Shown in pieces: positions 8,380-16,557 of a stretch of DNA of 64,000 nucleotides; position 1 is the stretch's first letter, and every line of letters starts with the position of its first letter. The notes under the pieces are model-generated. The model worked only from the letters and a program-made list of their open reading frames with translations, was not told the DNA's origin and made no database searches. The position numbers and the translations under genes are program-made. Source of the stretch: Pseudonocardia sp. HH130630-07 (GTDB lineage: Bacteria > Actinomycetota > Actinomycetes > Mycobacteriales > Pseudonocardiaceae); assembly GCF_001698125.1 (NCBI RefSeq), contig NZ_CP013854.1, positions 992,001-1,056,000 of the forward strand, read 5' to 3'.

Positions 8380-10481
8380 CGGGCCCCCTCCCCCGAGGTG
8401 TCGTCAGTGCGGGTCGGTGGTGTGGGTGGGCGGAACAGCGGGACCGGTGCCGGTCCCGCCGCCGGTGGCGTCGGCGGTGCGGGCCGCGACCGAGTGGGCG
8501 GGTCGAATCGAACCGGCGTGACCGGGGCGCTCGGCCGCGGTGACCGGACGGCGGGTGGGGGTGGGGTCGGCTCGCGGAACTGCGGCACGGGCGGGGTGGG
8601 GCGCACGGCCCGGGACGGGTGCGGTGCCTCGAACTGGACCGGGGCCGGGGCGGCGGTGGGGCGGGCCCGTGGCGGTAGCGGGGTCGGCTCGGGCGCCGCG
8701 GGGGTGAACCGCACCGCGGGGGCCGGGCCGGTGGCCCGCGGTGGACTCGGCACGATCGGGCGCGGACGGGCCTGCGGGCGGAACTGCACCGGCGGCGGCG
8801 CCGTCGGTACCCGGCGAGGCGGCGGCTCAGGTGTGGGTGTGCGGCCGTCGCCGAATCGGACCTGTGGGGGTGCGGTGGTGGCGCGTCGTGCCCAGCTCGA
8901 CGCGTCCGGCCGCTGCGGGCCCGGTCCGCGGAAGACGATCGCGGCGGGTGCCTCGTTCTGGCGGCGCGGCAACGGCGGCTCGGGTTCGCCCGGGGCCTGG
9001 AACTGCGGCAGCAGCGGCGACCGCGAGGGGGTGTCGGGGAACTCGAAGGCGAGTTGCCCGGGGCCGGGTCGCGGGGCTCCTTCGACGCCGCGCGGGTACT
9101 CCCACGGCGTCACCGTGGCCTTGCTCTTGCGCCGTTTGAGTTTGCCCAGCGGCAACATCCACTGCCCGGTCGGCTCGATCGGAGCCACCTCGCCGGAGGC
9201 GGCCGGGCCGCGGCCTGCTTGGGACGGGACGCGCGTACCGGTCGGGCGGGTCGAGCGGGTGGCGGCTCGTCCGGCGAGGGCGCCGCGCAGGGCTCCGCCG
9301 GTCTTGTAGAGCAGGGCGGCGGTGACGAGTTTGGTCACGGTCGACTTCCCTCCAGCATTGATCTTCACCGCGGACCACACCCATCCCGGGACGCGGAGCA
9401 CGACCCACAGCAGGACGCCGACCATCAGCAACGTCACCCATCCCGCGGTGTTGGACGGGATGCCGAGGACGGCGGTCGGGGCATCAGGGGCCGGGGTGTC
9501 GGTCGGGGGCAGCACGACGGCGAGCCCGACGGCGATCACGAGGGCCTGCACGATCTGGATCGAGAGCAACCCGGCCAGCGCGCGCCACCACCAGCGGGCC
9601 AGCGGGTCGGTTTGCGGGAGGGCGTGCCACATGACGACCAGCGGTCCGGCGGCGACGAGAACGATGATCGCGACGACGCGCACGATGTAGCCCGCGACGA
9701 CGGCGAGCAGCAGGAGCCCGATCGCGACCAGTGCCATGAGCATCGGCCAGGGCAGAACGCCGCCGATGCGGGCCGGGTGCTCGGCCGAGGCCCGCACGAG
9801 CCCGGCCAGACCGGCGACCCCGGCCTGTTCATCGACCGGCCCGACCAACTCGTCGGATACTGCGTTGGCGATCGACACCGCCATATCGGCCAGCGGCAGA
9901 GTCAGCCACCCGGCGAGGAACCCCACCATCAACCGGGGCAGCACCTCGCGGACCCCGAGGCGGGACTGGACGCTCTGGTGCGCCATCACGATCAGGCCGC
10001 CGACACAGATCACCGTCGCGTAGACCGCCATCGCGATCTGCCACGAGGTGTCCCACAGCGACGCCAGACGCGGGATCGTCGAGGGCCGCGGAGTCTGCAA
10101 CAACGAGTTGGACAGGATCTCCAACGCGGGGTTGAGCACCTCGGTGACCGCGGTAGCCAACATCTCGGTGAACGCCTCGGACACACACGCCGGTATGTCG
10201 AACATCCCGCACGACGACTGCGCTGCGGGCGTCGACTCGCCCGGTGCCGGAGGCGGCGGGGCGCCCGGTGCCGGAGGCGGTGGGGCGGGAGGCGGTGGCG
10301 GGACGGGCTGGGCGACCCCGGCGGCGACCACCTCGGCTCGCACACCCGCTGCCGAGGTGGGCTCGGCGGGGGCCGGCGCAGCGAGCCCGACGAGCCCCAC
10401 CGCCACTACAGCCAGTAGCAGCGTGACCGCTCGAACCCGGGTGCGAATCAGCTCGCCCGGTGCCGGAGTCGGGGCCGCCAT
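8376..10481 (-). CDS. TrbL/VirB6-like polytopic transfer protein with Pro-rich tail
   Basis: The 701-aa product has a signal-like first helix (about residues 17-40), an extracytoplasmic Pro-rich linker with a Cys pair (SSCGMFDIPACVSEAF), and several membrane helices between about residues 145 and 380. These include AMAVYATVICVGGLIVMAHQ and ALVAIGLLLLAVVAGYIVRV. About 270 C-terminal residues are Pro/Arg-rich and low complexity. This matches TrbL/VirB6-like inner-membrane channel components of actinobacterial conjugative elements. The tail probably lies in the cytoplasm and may contact the ATPases (inference). It overlaps both neighbours by ATGA. Confidence 0.82.
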   Translation of the reverse strand: MAAPTPAPGELIRTRVRAVTLLLAVVAVGLVGLAAPAPAEPTSAAGVRAEVVAAGVAQPVPPPPPAPPPPAPGAPPPPAPGESTPAAQSSCGMFDIPACVSEAFTEMLATAVTEVLNPALEILSNSLLQTPRPSTIPRLASLWDTSWQIAMAVYATVICVGGLIVMAHQSVQSRLGVREVLPRLMVGFLAGWLTLPLADMAVSIANAVSDELVGPVDEQAGVAGLAGLVRASAEHPARIGGVLPWPMLMALVAIGLLLLAVVAGYIVRVVAIIVLVAAGPLVVMWHALPQTDPLARWWWRALAGLLSIQIVQALVIAVGLAVVLPPTDTPAPDAPTAVLGIPSNTAGWVTLLMVGVLLWVVLRVPGWVWSAVKINAGGKSTVTKLVTAALLYKTGGALRGALAGRAATRSTRPTGTRVPSQAGRGPAASGEVAPIEPTGQWMLPLGKLKRRKSKATVTPWEYPRGVEGAPRPGPGQLAFEFPDTPSRSPLLPQFQAPGEPEPPLPRRQNEAPAAIVFRGPGPQRPDASSWARRATTAPPQVRFGDGRTPTPEPPPRRVPTAPPPVQFRPQARPRPIVPSPPRATGPAPAVRFTPAAPEPTPLPPRARPTAAPAPVQFEAPHPSRAVRPTPPVPQFREPTPPPPAVRSPRPSAPVTPVRFDPPTRSRPAPPTPPAAGPAPVPLFRPPTPPTRTDDTSGEGAR

Positions 10482-10900
10482 CAGGCACCCACGATGCCCT
10501 GAAGAACACCGACCAGAACCGGGGCGAGTACCGCGATCGCATAGCCGAAACCCGCCGAGCGAAATGCCGTCTTCGCCTTCTCGACCTCGCCGAGATCGCC
10601 ACCTGCGGCCATGTAGCGCACCGCTCCGACCGTGAGAAACACGGTCGCCAATGCGGTAGCGATTCCCATGATCCAGTTGCGGATGTTGGTCAGGACCGCG
10701 TCCAGGGACTCGGCCGGAGCCGGGGCCTGCTGCTGCATCGGGACCACCGCCTGCTCGACCGCAGCCAGGGCGACGCCAGGGCCGAGCACGAGGACGGCCA
10801 GGGCGCCGAGCGTGGCGGCGAGCAGTAGCCGCACGGCCGCACCCCGGGCCCTTCCTCGGCGGAGTGTGGTCGGCTCGGTGCGGGACGTAGGGGTGCTCAT
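10481..10900 (-). CDS. VirB2/TrbC-like pilin-type subunit
   Basis: The 139-aa product has a basic N-terminus and hydrophobic signal segment (LLLAATLGALAVLVLGPGVALA), then a short periplasmic-type stretch. Two membrane helices follow: IRNWIMGIATALATVFLTVG and the C-terminal YAIAVLAPVLVGVLQGIVG. The linker YMAAGGDLGEVEKAKTAFRS is typical of VirB2/TrbC-like proteins in Gram-positive conjugation modules. It starts by ATGA overlap with the sigma-like gene and ends overlapping the TrbL-like gene. Confidence 0.82.
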   Translation of the reverse strand: MSTPTSRTEPTTLRRGRARGAAVRLLLAATLGALAVLVLGPGVALAAVEQAVVPMQQQAPAPAESLDAVLTNIRNWIMGIATALATVFLTVGAVRYMAAGGDLGEVEKAKTAFRSAGFGYAIAVLAPVLVGVLQGIVGA

Positions 10901-11970
10901 CGGGTCACCTGCCCGACCCCGGCCCGGCGAGCGCCGCGGGTCCGGCGCCGTCGACGACCGGTCACCTCCGGTGACCGTCGACTCTCGACACGCGCGGCGT
11001 CCGGGCCGCCCGCGGACAGCCGCTCGGCCCGTGTCCCCGCCGAGGCGGTCACGGTCCGCGACACAGAGCGCTCGTGTCCGGATGCCCGACGGTCGGGCGC
11101 GGCGGGGTCGGGGGCGGTGTCGTCGGCGCCGAGGAGGTGTCCGACGAGGCGCAGCTCGGCGCGCAGACGGCGCATCTTGATCGTGCCGACCGGAGTACCG
11201 GTGCGGGCGGCGACCTCGACCAGGGACACCCGCTGCAGGCGGGTCTCGCCGATCAGGTCGGCCTCGGCGGCGGTGAGGACGCCATCGGTGACCGCGGCGG
11301 CCAGGACGAGATCCGGATGCGCCGAGCGCGGGGGCGGCGGCATCGACCGCGGCCCCGACCCGGACCGCACCCCGCCCTGCCCCGAACCGGCCCCGGGGCC
11401 GGGCTCGTGGCCGGTGAGCACGTCGGCGATCAGCTCGTCATGCGGGCGCGGAGCGGGGGTGTCGAGGGCGTCGCGGACGACACCGAGTCCGGCCCGCAGC
11501 GCCGCCCACCGCAGCGACGAGGCGATCCCGGTCCGGTCGAGCGCGACCGTGCACAGCGCGCCGACGAACCCGGTCACGATCGCCGAGGCGATGTCCTCGC
11601 GGTCGCCGGCACCACGCGAGGTGCACTCGCGCAGCGCCGCGGCGAGCATCGGCATCGCCATCCCCGCGCACGCCACCGTCCACGTCGCACCCTCGCCACG
11701 CGAGCGGGCGATCAGGTAGCGCCACGCGGCATCGCGCACCGCCACAGAGGTGGCCGGGTCGAGCAGCAGAACCCGCAGTTCGTCGAGCGGGACACGCCGA
11801 TCCGGCACACCGGAAATCGCGGTGCCGTCGACGGTGACCGGATGCGGGGACGCGCACAGCCATTCCCACGAGACCCGGATCCCATCGAGCGCGGACACAG
11901 ATACCGCCGGGTCGGCGGGGCGAGGAATCGACGCGGTCCGGGCGGCCGCCGGGTGGGGGTGTCGAGTCAT
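10897..11970 (-). CDS. sigma-factor-like HTH regulator of the transfer operon
   Basis: The 357-aa product heads the coupled conjugation operon. A central helical region resembles sigma region 2. A C-terminal helix-turn-helix (about residues 240-300) reads LTAAEADLIGETRLQRVSLV then VAARTGTPVGTIKMRRLRAE, as in sigma-70 region 4. The start at 11970 has AGGAG upstream, whereas the longer frame to 12282 would run through the repeat region and is rejected. It may control transcription of the transfer genes, possibly through the heptamer repeats just upstream; that link is inferred. Confidence 0.7.
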   Translation of the reverse strand: MTRHPHPAAARTASIPRPADPAVSVSALDGIRVSWEWLCASPHPVTVDGTAISGVPDRRVPLDELRVLLLDPATSVAVRDAAWRYLIARSRGEGATWTVACAGMAMPMLAAALRECTSRGAGDREDIASAIVTGFVGALCTVALDRTGIASSLRWAALRAGLGVVRDALDTPAPRPHDELIADVLTGHEPGPGAGSGQGGVRSGSGPRSMPPPPRSAHPDLVLAAAVTDGVLTAAEADLIGETRLQRVSLVEVAARTGTPVGTIKMRRLRAELRLVGHLLGADDTAPDPAAPDRRASGHERSVSRTVTASAGTRAERLSAGGPDAARVESRRSPEVTGRRRRRTRGARRAGVGQVTR

Positions 11971-12070
11971 GGAAGAAACTCCTGTCAGCACGAAGCAGTG
12001 AGGCCGGACGCGCCTCGCCGACCGGTGTCGCGTTCCGGGCTGGTGGCGCCGGATCAGGAGACTCCATGCG

Positions 12071-12125
12071 TGCTTACAAAATGCTGAACGATTGCTTACT
12101 GGATGCTTGTGGAGTGCTTGCACGG
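12071..12125 (+). repeat. five tandem 11-bp iterons (TGCTTRC-type)
   Basis: Copies start at 12071, 12082, 12093, 12104 and 12115, exactly 11 bp apart: TGCTTACAAAA, TGCTGAACGAT, TGCTTACTGGA, TGCTTGTGGAG, TGCTTGCACGG. One-turn spacing puts the heptamers on one face of the helix, the usual layout for a Rep, partition or regulator binding array. It lies upstream of the sigma-like gene, between the two arms of the conjugation module. Possibilities are a replication origin, a centromere or a transfer operator. Confidence 0.6.
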
Positions 12126-12221
12126 CCCCGCCGAGCCCTCCCGGCTCGCCCGTCCGCCGCCGGTCGTGACGGTCGCCGCGGGCACGGTGAGACCGGTGCT
12201 CGGCGTCGGTCGACCGGAGCA

Positions 12222-12455
12222 TGCTTGCCGAGCGCAAGCGTGCTTCACATGCTGCGATCCCGATCGACGGGGCGAGAGGCACCCTCCTCGCCCCGGTCGA
12301 CGGCGCTCGCGGGATCGGACGCTTGCCGTCCGCAAGCAGGCATCAACGAGCGTCGCTGTATCGGTCCAGGCAAAAAATCTTGAGAACGATCTTGATCGCG
12401 GCCGATATCAACGCCTCGTATCGAATCCTCGACTTGTGCTTGCGGACCGCAAGCA
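12222..12455. promoter_or_regulatory. three inverted heptamer pairs GCTTGC-N5-GCAAGC
   Basis: The pairs lie at 12223-12239, 12321-12337 and 12438-12454, each with exactly 5 nt between the arms (CGAGC, CGTCC, GGACC). The arm is the same word as in the neighbouring iterons. The third pair extends to 8-bp arms (GTGCTTGC / GCAAGCAC). Fixed spacing is what a dimeric DNA-binding protein would require. Separation of about 98 and 117 bp suggests looping or a dispersed centromere-like region. The segment 12365-12420 is locally AT-richer. Function inferred. Confidence 0.55.
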
Positions 12456-12533
12456 CGATTCGACATGGCGCCACTGTGGGGTGTTACCGACCGTTCGTCG
12501 ATCGGGTCGAGAAAGTGGCGCGGCCGGTGTGAC

Positions 12534-12547
12534 TTTCGGGCCCGAAA
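12534..12547. promoter_or_regulatory. 14-bp perfect palindrome, possible operator
   Basis: TTTCGGGCCCGAAA is a perfect palindrome. It sits inside a looser outer inverted pair (GAGAAAG at 12509 and CTTTCTC at 12553), upstream of the plus-strand operon at 13677 but now separated from it by an IS. It could be a regulator site or a hairpin. Confidence 0.3.
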
Positions 12548-12600
12548 TCGCGCTTTCTCTGGCGCGAGGGTTTCACCGTCTCGCCCCCTCGCCGGTCAAT

Positions 12601-13583
12601 GAGGTGTTCTCAGTAGTGGTGGTCGTTCCGCTGCGACACGCCGAGGGAGTGGAGATGTCTAGGACATGGGGCAGGGCCCCGGTAGAGCAGTTGGTCGACC
12701 AAGATCAACGAACTCTCCGAGGCCCCGCATGTCCGATCCTGTCACCTACACCGCTGTCCTCCCGATCGGGGAGCACACCGTGGCCTACCTGGCTCGGCTT
12801 CTGGCCGCTCAACGCTGTCGCCGCGGTACCCGCCCCCGGCGGCGGGCGTTGACCCCGTTCGCCCAGGCAGTGCTGGTGATCCGCTGGTTCTGCGACGCCA
12901 CCCGGGTCCGGCACCTGGCCCGCGACAACGCGATCAGTACCGCGACCACCTATCGCTACCTGCACGAAGGCATCGACGTCCTCGCCAGCGCCGCACCCGG
13001 GCTGCACGGTGCCCTGCTCGCCGCCCGCCTCGCCGGACACACCCACGTTCACCTGGACGGCACCCTGATCGCCACCGACCGCTGCCGCGCGCTCGGCCCC
13101 ACCGCGGGGGTCGACCTGTGGTGGTCGGGTAAACACCACCGCCACGGCGGGAACGTCCAGGTCGTGTCCGCCCCGGATGGATGGCCGCTATGGACATCCC
13201 CGGGAAGACCCGGGCGCGAACACGACGTGACCTGTGCCCGAGCCCACCCCGGTCTGCTCGAAGACCTCGATCACTGGATCGATGATGACCACGCCGCGCT
13301 GGGCGATCTCGGCTACGAAGGTGAGGCCCACCGACTCACCGTGCCGATCAAACCCATCCCCGCCGGCGGCCGAACAGTCGATCAGCGCACCGTCAACAGC
13401 CTGCACTCAGCCACCCGAGCACTCGCCGAACGAGCAAACGCCCTGCTCAAGACCACCTTCGCAACGCTACAGCGAGTCACCCTCTGTCCCTGGCGCACCG
13501 GCGCGATCACCGCAGCCGCGCTCGTGTTACTCCACACCGAATACGACCGCACAACATGATCACCACGCTACTGAGAACACCTC
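12601..13583 (+). mobile_element. IS5-type insertion sequence, 983 bp, with AAT duplication
   Basis: Terminal inverted repeats GAGGTGTTCTCAGTAG (left) and CTACTGAGAACACCTC (right) bound the element. AAT at 12598-12600 and 13584-13586 is the 3-bp target duplication. One transposase gene fills it. It inserted between the heptamer-repeat region and the plus-strand conjugation operon without breaking a gene that I can see. Confidence 0.85.
12729..13559 (+). CDS. IS5-family (DDE_Tnp_4-like) transposase
   Basis: The 276-aa product has an N-terminal helix-turn-helix (ARDNAISTATTYRYLHEGID). The DDE region includes HVHLDGTLIATDRC, VVSAPDGWPLW, GREHDVTCAR, LGDLGYEG and a C-terminal RALAERANALLKTTF. 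It is full length and intact, so the element may be active. The ATG at 12729 is chosen over an upstream frame start at 12666. Confidence 0.88.
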   Translation: MSDPVTYTAVLPIGEHTVAYLARLLAAQRCRRGTRPRRRALTPFAQAVLVIRWFCDATRVRHLARDNAISTATTYRYLHEGIDVLASAAPGLHGALLAARLAGHTHVHLDGTLIATDRCRALGPTAGVDLWWSGKHHRHGGNVQVVSAPDGWPLWTSPGRPGREHDVTCARAHPGLLEDLDHWIDDDHAALGDLGYEGEAHRLTVPIKPIPAGGRTVDQRTVNSLHSATRALAERANALLKTTFATLQRVTLCPWRTGAITAAALVLLHTEYDRTT

Positions 13584-13676
13584 AATGTCTGTGCGGCCTG
13601 CGAGGTGTCGCCGTATCCGCTACGGCGCTCGCCGTCTCGTTTCGTTGCGGATTCCCGTTAGGAAGGTGCAGGAACT

Positions 13677-14612
13677 ATGGGTAAGAGTGTTCACGGATCG
13701 CGTGGTCCGGGTCGCCGTCGCGTCGATGCTCCCGGGCCGACACGGGCCGCCCGGCGGGCCCGGCGCGCGGCGGGCCGTCTCACCGGGCCGGGCCGCGAGC
13801 CGGTGAGCCTCGCGGCCACTACCGGCCGGGACTCCGTTCGGGAGCCGGTGCCGGTGTCGGTGTGGGTCCTCGACCCGGGCGCAACGGCAACGACGACGGG
13901 ACTGCGAGCCCGGCTGCAGGTCGCACTCGCCGTCCCGTCCGCGACGACCCGGCGCGCCGCGAGCCCCGACACCGGCACCGGCACCGGCACCGGCGGGGGC
14001 TACTCGGCGGCCGGGCCCCGAAGTGCCGCTGTCGCAGGAGGCGGCGGCCCGGCAGGCTCGCCGTCCGCCGGCCCCACCGAGCACGAGACGGGCCGGTCGC
14101 TCGGCGGCTGTAGTGCGCTGGCCGCCGGGCGGGGTCTCAGGCACCGCTGCACGCCGAGCACGACCGGCGGAACCGGGTGCGCCGAGCAGGCGCACGCGGC
14201 CCCGATCGGCCCGACGCCGTCACTCACGGGCATCCCCGATGCCGCCACGATCGGCACCGACCGCACCGCCGAATCCGACAGTCCGCCGGAGCGGCGCCAT
14301 GTGCTGCTCGACCTCGGCCGCGGACCGGTCGAGCCCGGACAGCTGGCCGCCGCAGCCGCCGATCTCGGCCCGAGCGGCGTTCTCGCCGTTGCCACGTTCA
14401 GTCACCACGAGGACGGCCGGTTGTTCGATCCGCGGCCCGAGCTGATCGCCGCCGCCACCGCAGCCGGGCTCGCCCACCTGCAACACATCGTGACCATCAC
14501 CCGCCACGCGACCGACCGAGCCGCCTGGGCGCTGGGCCCGGACCTGTCGCTGTTCCAGACCCCCGCCACGGCCGAGGACGCCGCGTCGAGCACCCCGGGG
14601 GAGAACCCGTGA
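13677..14612 (+). CDS. hypothetical protein coupled to the DNA methyltransferase
   Basis: The 311-aa product starts at an ATG with AGGAAGGTGCAGGAACT upstream and ends in a GTGA overlap with the methyltransferase. The first ~190 residues are Ala/Gly/Arg-rich low complexity, including a (TG)n run from a GGCACC hexanucleotide repeat at about 13971-13994. Only the last ~110 residues look folded: HVLLDLGRGPVEPGQLAAAA, VLAVATFSHHEDGRLFDP, then AGLAHLQHIVTITR. It may be a companion of the methyltransferase. No function assigned. Confidence 0.65.
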   Translation: MGKSVHGSRGPGRRRVDAPGPTRAARRARRAAGRLTGPGREPVSLAATTGRDSVREPVPVSVWVLDPGATATTTGLRARLQVALAVPSATTRRAASPDTGTGTGTGGGYSAAGPRSAAVAGGGGPAGSPSAGPTEHETGRSLGGCSALAAGRGLRHRCTPSTTGGTGCAEQAHAAPIGPTPSLTGIPDAATIGTDRTAESDSPPERRHVLLDLGRGPVEPGQLAAAAADLGPSGVLAVATFSHHEDGRLFDPRPELIAAATAAGLAHLQHIVTITRHATDRAAWALGPDLSLFQTPATAEDAASSTPGENP

Positions 14613-15610
14613 GCATCAACGGTGACCACGAGACGCAACCCGAGTCCGGCCCGGCCAGCGGGCGGCTCGACCGCGGCGCGGGCCGGGTCTGGTTGTCCGC
14701 CCAGCGCAGTCCTCTCGCCCAGCGCCGCGACCGGCTCACCCCAGATTCGGTCGAGCATCCCGCGCGGATGCTGCCCGATCTCGCCGCACAGATCATCGAC
14801 ACCTACTCCCGGCCCGGGGAACTCGTCCTGGACCCGATGTGTGGAATCGGGACGACACTCGTGCAGGCGGTGCGGGCCGGGCGCCGCGCGGTCGGGATCG
14901 AGCTGGAATCGCGGTGGGTCCGCCTCGCCGACACCAATCTCACGATGGCGCGCGAGGACGGATTCGACGCCGATGCACGGGTGATACGCGGTGACGCCCG
15001 CGCCGCGCACCGGCTCCTCGCCGAGCACTACCCCGACGGCGCGGTGTCACTGATCGTGACCTCCCCGCCCTACGGCGCCGGAGTCCACGGGCAGGTATCC
15101 AACCAGATCGCCGATGACCCGATCATCAAATTTGACCACCACTACGCGACCCCGGCGGCGCGCAGCCGAGCGAACCTCGCCCACGTCCCCAGCGCGTTGG
15201 CCGAGTCGATGACCGCCGTGCTGCGCTCGGCGGTGCGGGTCCTGCGCCCCGGCGGGCACGTCGTGATCGTGTCCCGGCCGTGGCGCCACCGCGGCGTCCT
15301 CGTCGACCTGCCCGGCCAGATCACCGCGTCCGCGCACGCGGCCGGGCTCGTGCCCACCGACCGCGCCGTGTCCCTGCTCGCCCGCCTCGACGACTCCACC
15401 GGCACCGACACCGGCACCGGCACCGGCACCGGCACCGACGGTGAGGGTGCGGGTGCGGGTGCGGGGCCGGTGGCGCGGTTGGTGCTGCGGGCGAGTTTCT
15501 TCGCCCGGCACAACGTCGTCCGGGCCCGGCGCCTCGGCCAGCCGCAAGCCCTGGTCGTGCACGAGGACGTGTCGGTGTTCACCCGCCCCCACGCCGGGGA
15601 CCCCCGGTGA
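14609..15610 (+). CDS. DNA methyltransferase (amino-methyltransferase, TSPPY type)
   Basis: The 333-aa product carries the motifs of DNA N4-cytosine/N6-adenine methyltransferases: SAM-binding DPMCGIGTTLVQAV near residue 75 and catalytic VTSPPYGAG near residue 150. A late fold segment reads VRVLRPGGHVVIVSRP. No restriction endonuclease gene is next to it, so it is probably an orphan enzyme that protects or marks the element during transfer (inference). A GGCACC hexamer repeat near 15398-15438 encodes a (GT)n spacer. The GTG start is coupled to the upstream gene, and its end overlaps the replication-relaxation gene. Confidence 0.85.
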   Translation: MSINGDHETQPESGPASGRLDRGAGRVWLSAQRSPLAQRRDRLTPDSVEHPARMLPDLAAQIIDTYSRPGELVLDPMCGIGTTLVQAVRAGRRAVGIELESRWVRLADTNLTMAREDGFDADARVIRGDARAAHRLLAEHYPDGAVSLIVTSPPYGAGVHGQVSNQIADDPIIKFDHHYATPAARSRANLAHVPSALAESMTAVLRSAVRVLRPGGHVVIVSRPWRHRGVLVDLPGQITASAHAAGLVPTDRAVSLLARLDDSTGTDTGTGTGTGTDGEGAGAGAGPVARLVLRASFFARHNVVRARRLGQPQALVVHEDVSVFTRPHAGDPR

Positions 15611-16557
15611 CCGCGCACCGCGGAGGTCCCCGGTTCGCCGAGATCCTCGGGACGCTCACCCCACGAGACCGGTGGCTCATGGCGATGCTCGCCGAACACA
15701 CCGTCCTCACCACCCCGCAACTCGCCGCGCTCGGATGGGGAGCGAGTCTGCGCCGCGTCCAACGCCGCATCCTGACCCTGCACCGCGCCGAGGCCGTCGA
15801 CCGGTTCCGCCCCGTCCTCACCAGACCGCTCGGGACGGCGCCGTGGCACTACCTGCTCGGCCCGACCGGGGCCGCCGCCCTGGCCGCCGAGCACGGGCAC
15901 ACCGTCGCCCAGATCGGCTACCGCGGCCGAGCCCGCGCGCTCGCCGTCGCCGACCGCGCCACCCTCGGCCACGACGTCGCCACCCACGACGTCATCACCG
16001 GACTCGCCGCCGCCGGCACGATCGAGCTCACCGCCTGGTGGTCGCCCGCCCGCTGCGCGCGGAGCTTCGGCACCCACGTCCGCCCGGACGCCTACCTGTG
16101 TCTGACCGCTCAAGCTGGGTGGTGGGAGACGTTCCTCGAGTACGACACCGGCACCGAAACCCTGGGACGGGTCGCGGGCAAGCTCCGCGGCTACCACGAC
16201 CTCGCCGCCGCAACCGGGCTCATCACCCCGGTCTCGATCTGGCTCACCCGCCCCAGGCGCGAACCCTCGGCCCGCCACGCCCTCGCCACCGCGCTCGCGG
16301 GGTTGGCGCGCCCGGACCTCGTCCCCGTCTACACCGCCACCCCCACCGCCGCGGGACCGACGTCGACGGCGGCGGACCGGGTGTGGCTCCCGGTCGTTCC
16401 GCCCGGCCGCACCGCGCAGCGGGTCACCGTCGCCGAGCTGGCCGCACGTCGCCCCGTCCCGGTCCGGGTCGCCGCCCCGGACCGGTCGCGGTCGCGGGAC
16501 TCCTCGGCCCTTCCTCCGCCCCCGCCGCTGCCGCCGCACCGGCGGCGCACCCCATGA
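15607..16557 (+). CDS. replication-relaxation family protein
   Basis: The 316-aa product opens with a winged-helix region: ILGTLTPRDRWLMAMLAEHT, LTTPQLAALGW, RRVQRRILTLHRAEAVDRFR. It continues with TAPWHYLLGPTGAAALAAEH, HDVATHDVITGL and FGTHVRPDAYLCL, which matches the replication-relaxation (Replic_Relax) family common on actinobacterial plasmids and conjugative elements. Its biochemical role is not established. It may bind DNA in replication or transfer initiation. Overlaps: GTGA with the methyltransferase, ATGA with the transglycosylase. Confidence 0.85.
   Translation: MTAHRGGPRFAEILGTLTPRDRWLMAMLAEHTVLTTPQLAALGWGASLRRVQRRILTLHRAEAVDRFRPVLTRPLGTAPWHYLLGPTGAAALAAEHGHTVAQIGYRGRARALAVADRATLGHDVATHDVITGLAAAGTIELTAWWSPARCARSFGTHVRPDAYLCLTAQAGWWETFLEYDTGTETLGRVAGKLRGYHDLAAATGLITPVSIWLTRPRREPSARHALATALAGLARPDLVPVYTATPTAAGPTSTAADRVWLPVVPPGRTAQRVTVAELAARRPVPVRVAAPDRSRSRDSSALPPPPPLPPHRRRTP

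Noticed and set aside
7705-10418. Long plus-strand frames of 534 and 454 codons
   Set aside because: They lie opposite the PrgI-like and TrbL-like genes, have no family features and no ribosome sites.
11970-12282. N-terminal extension of the sigma-like gene to 12282
   Set aside because: It would translate the iteron region, and a good AGGAG precedes the ATG at 11970.
15441-16553. Extension of the transglycosylase frame upstream to 15441
   Set aside because: It overlaps the replication-relaxation gene completely. The ATG at 16554 starts directly with the membrane helix and overlaps the previous stop.
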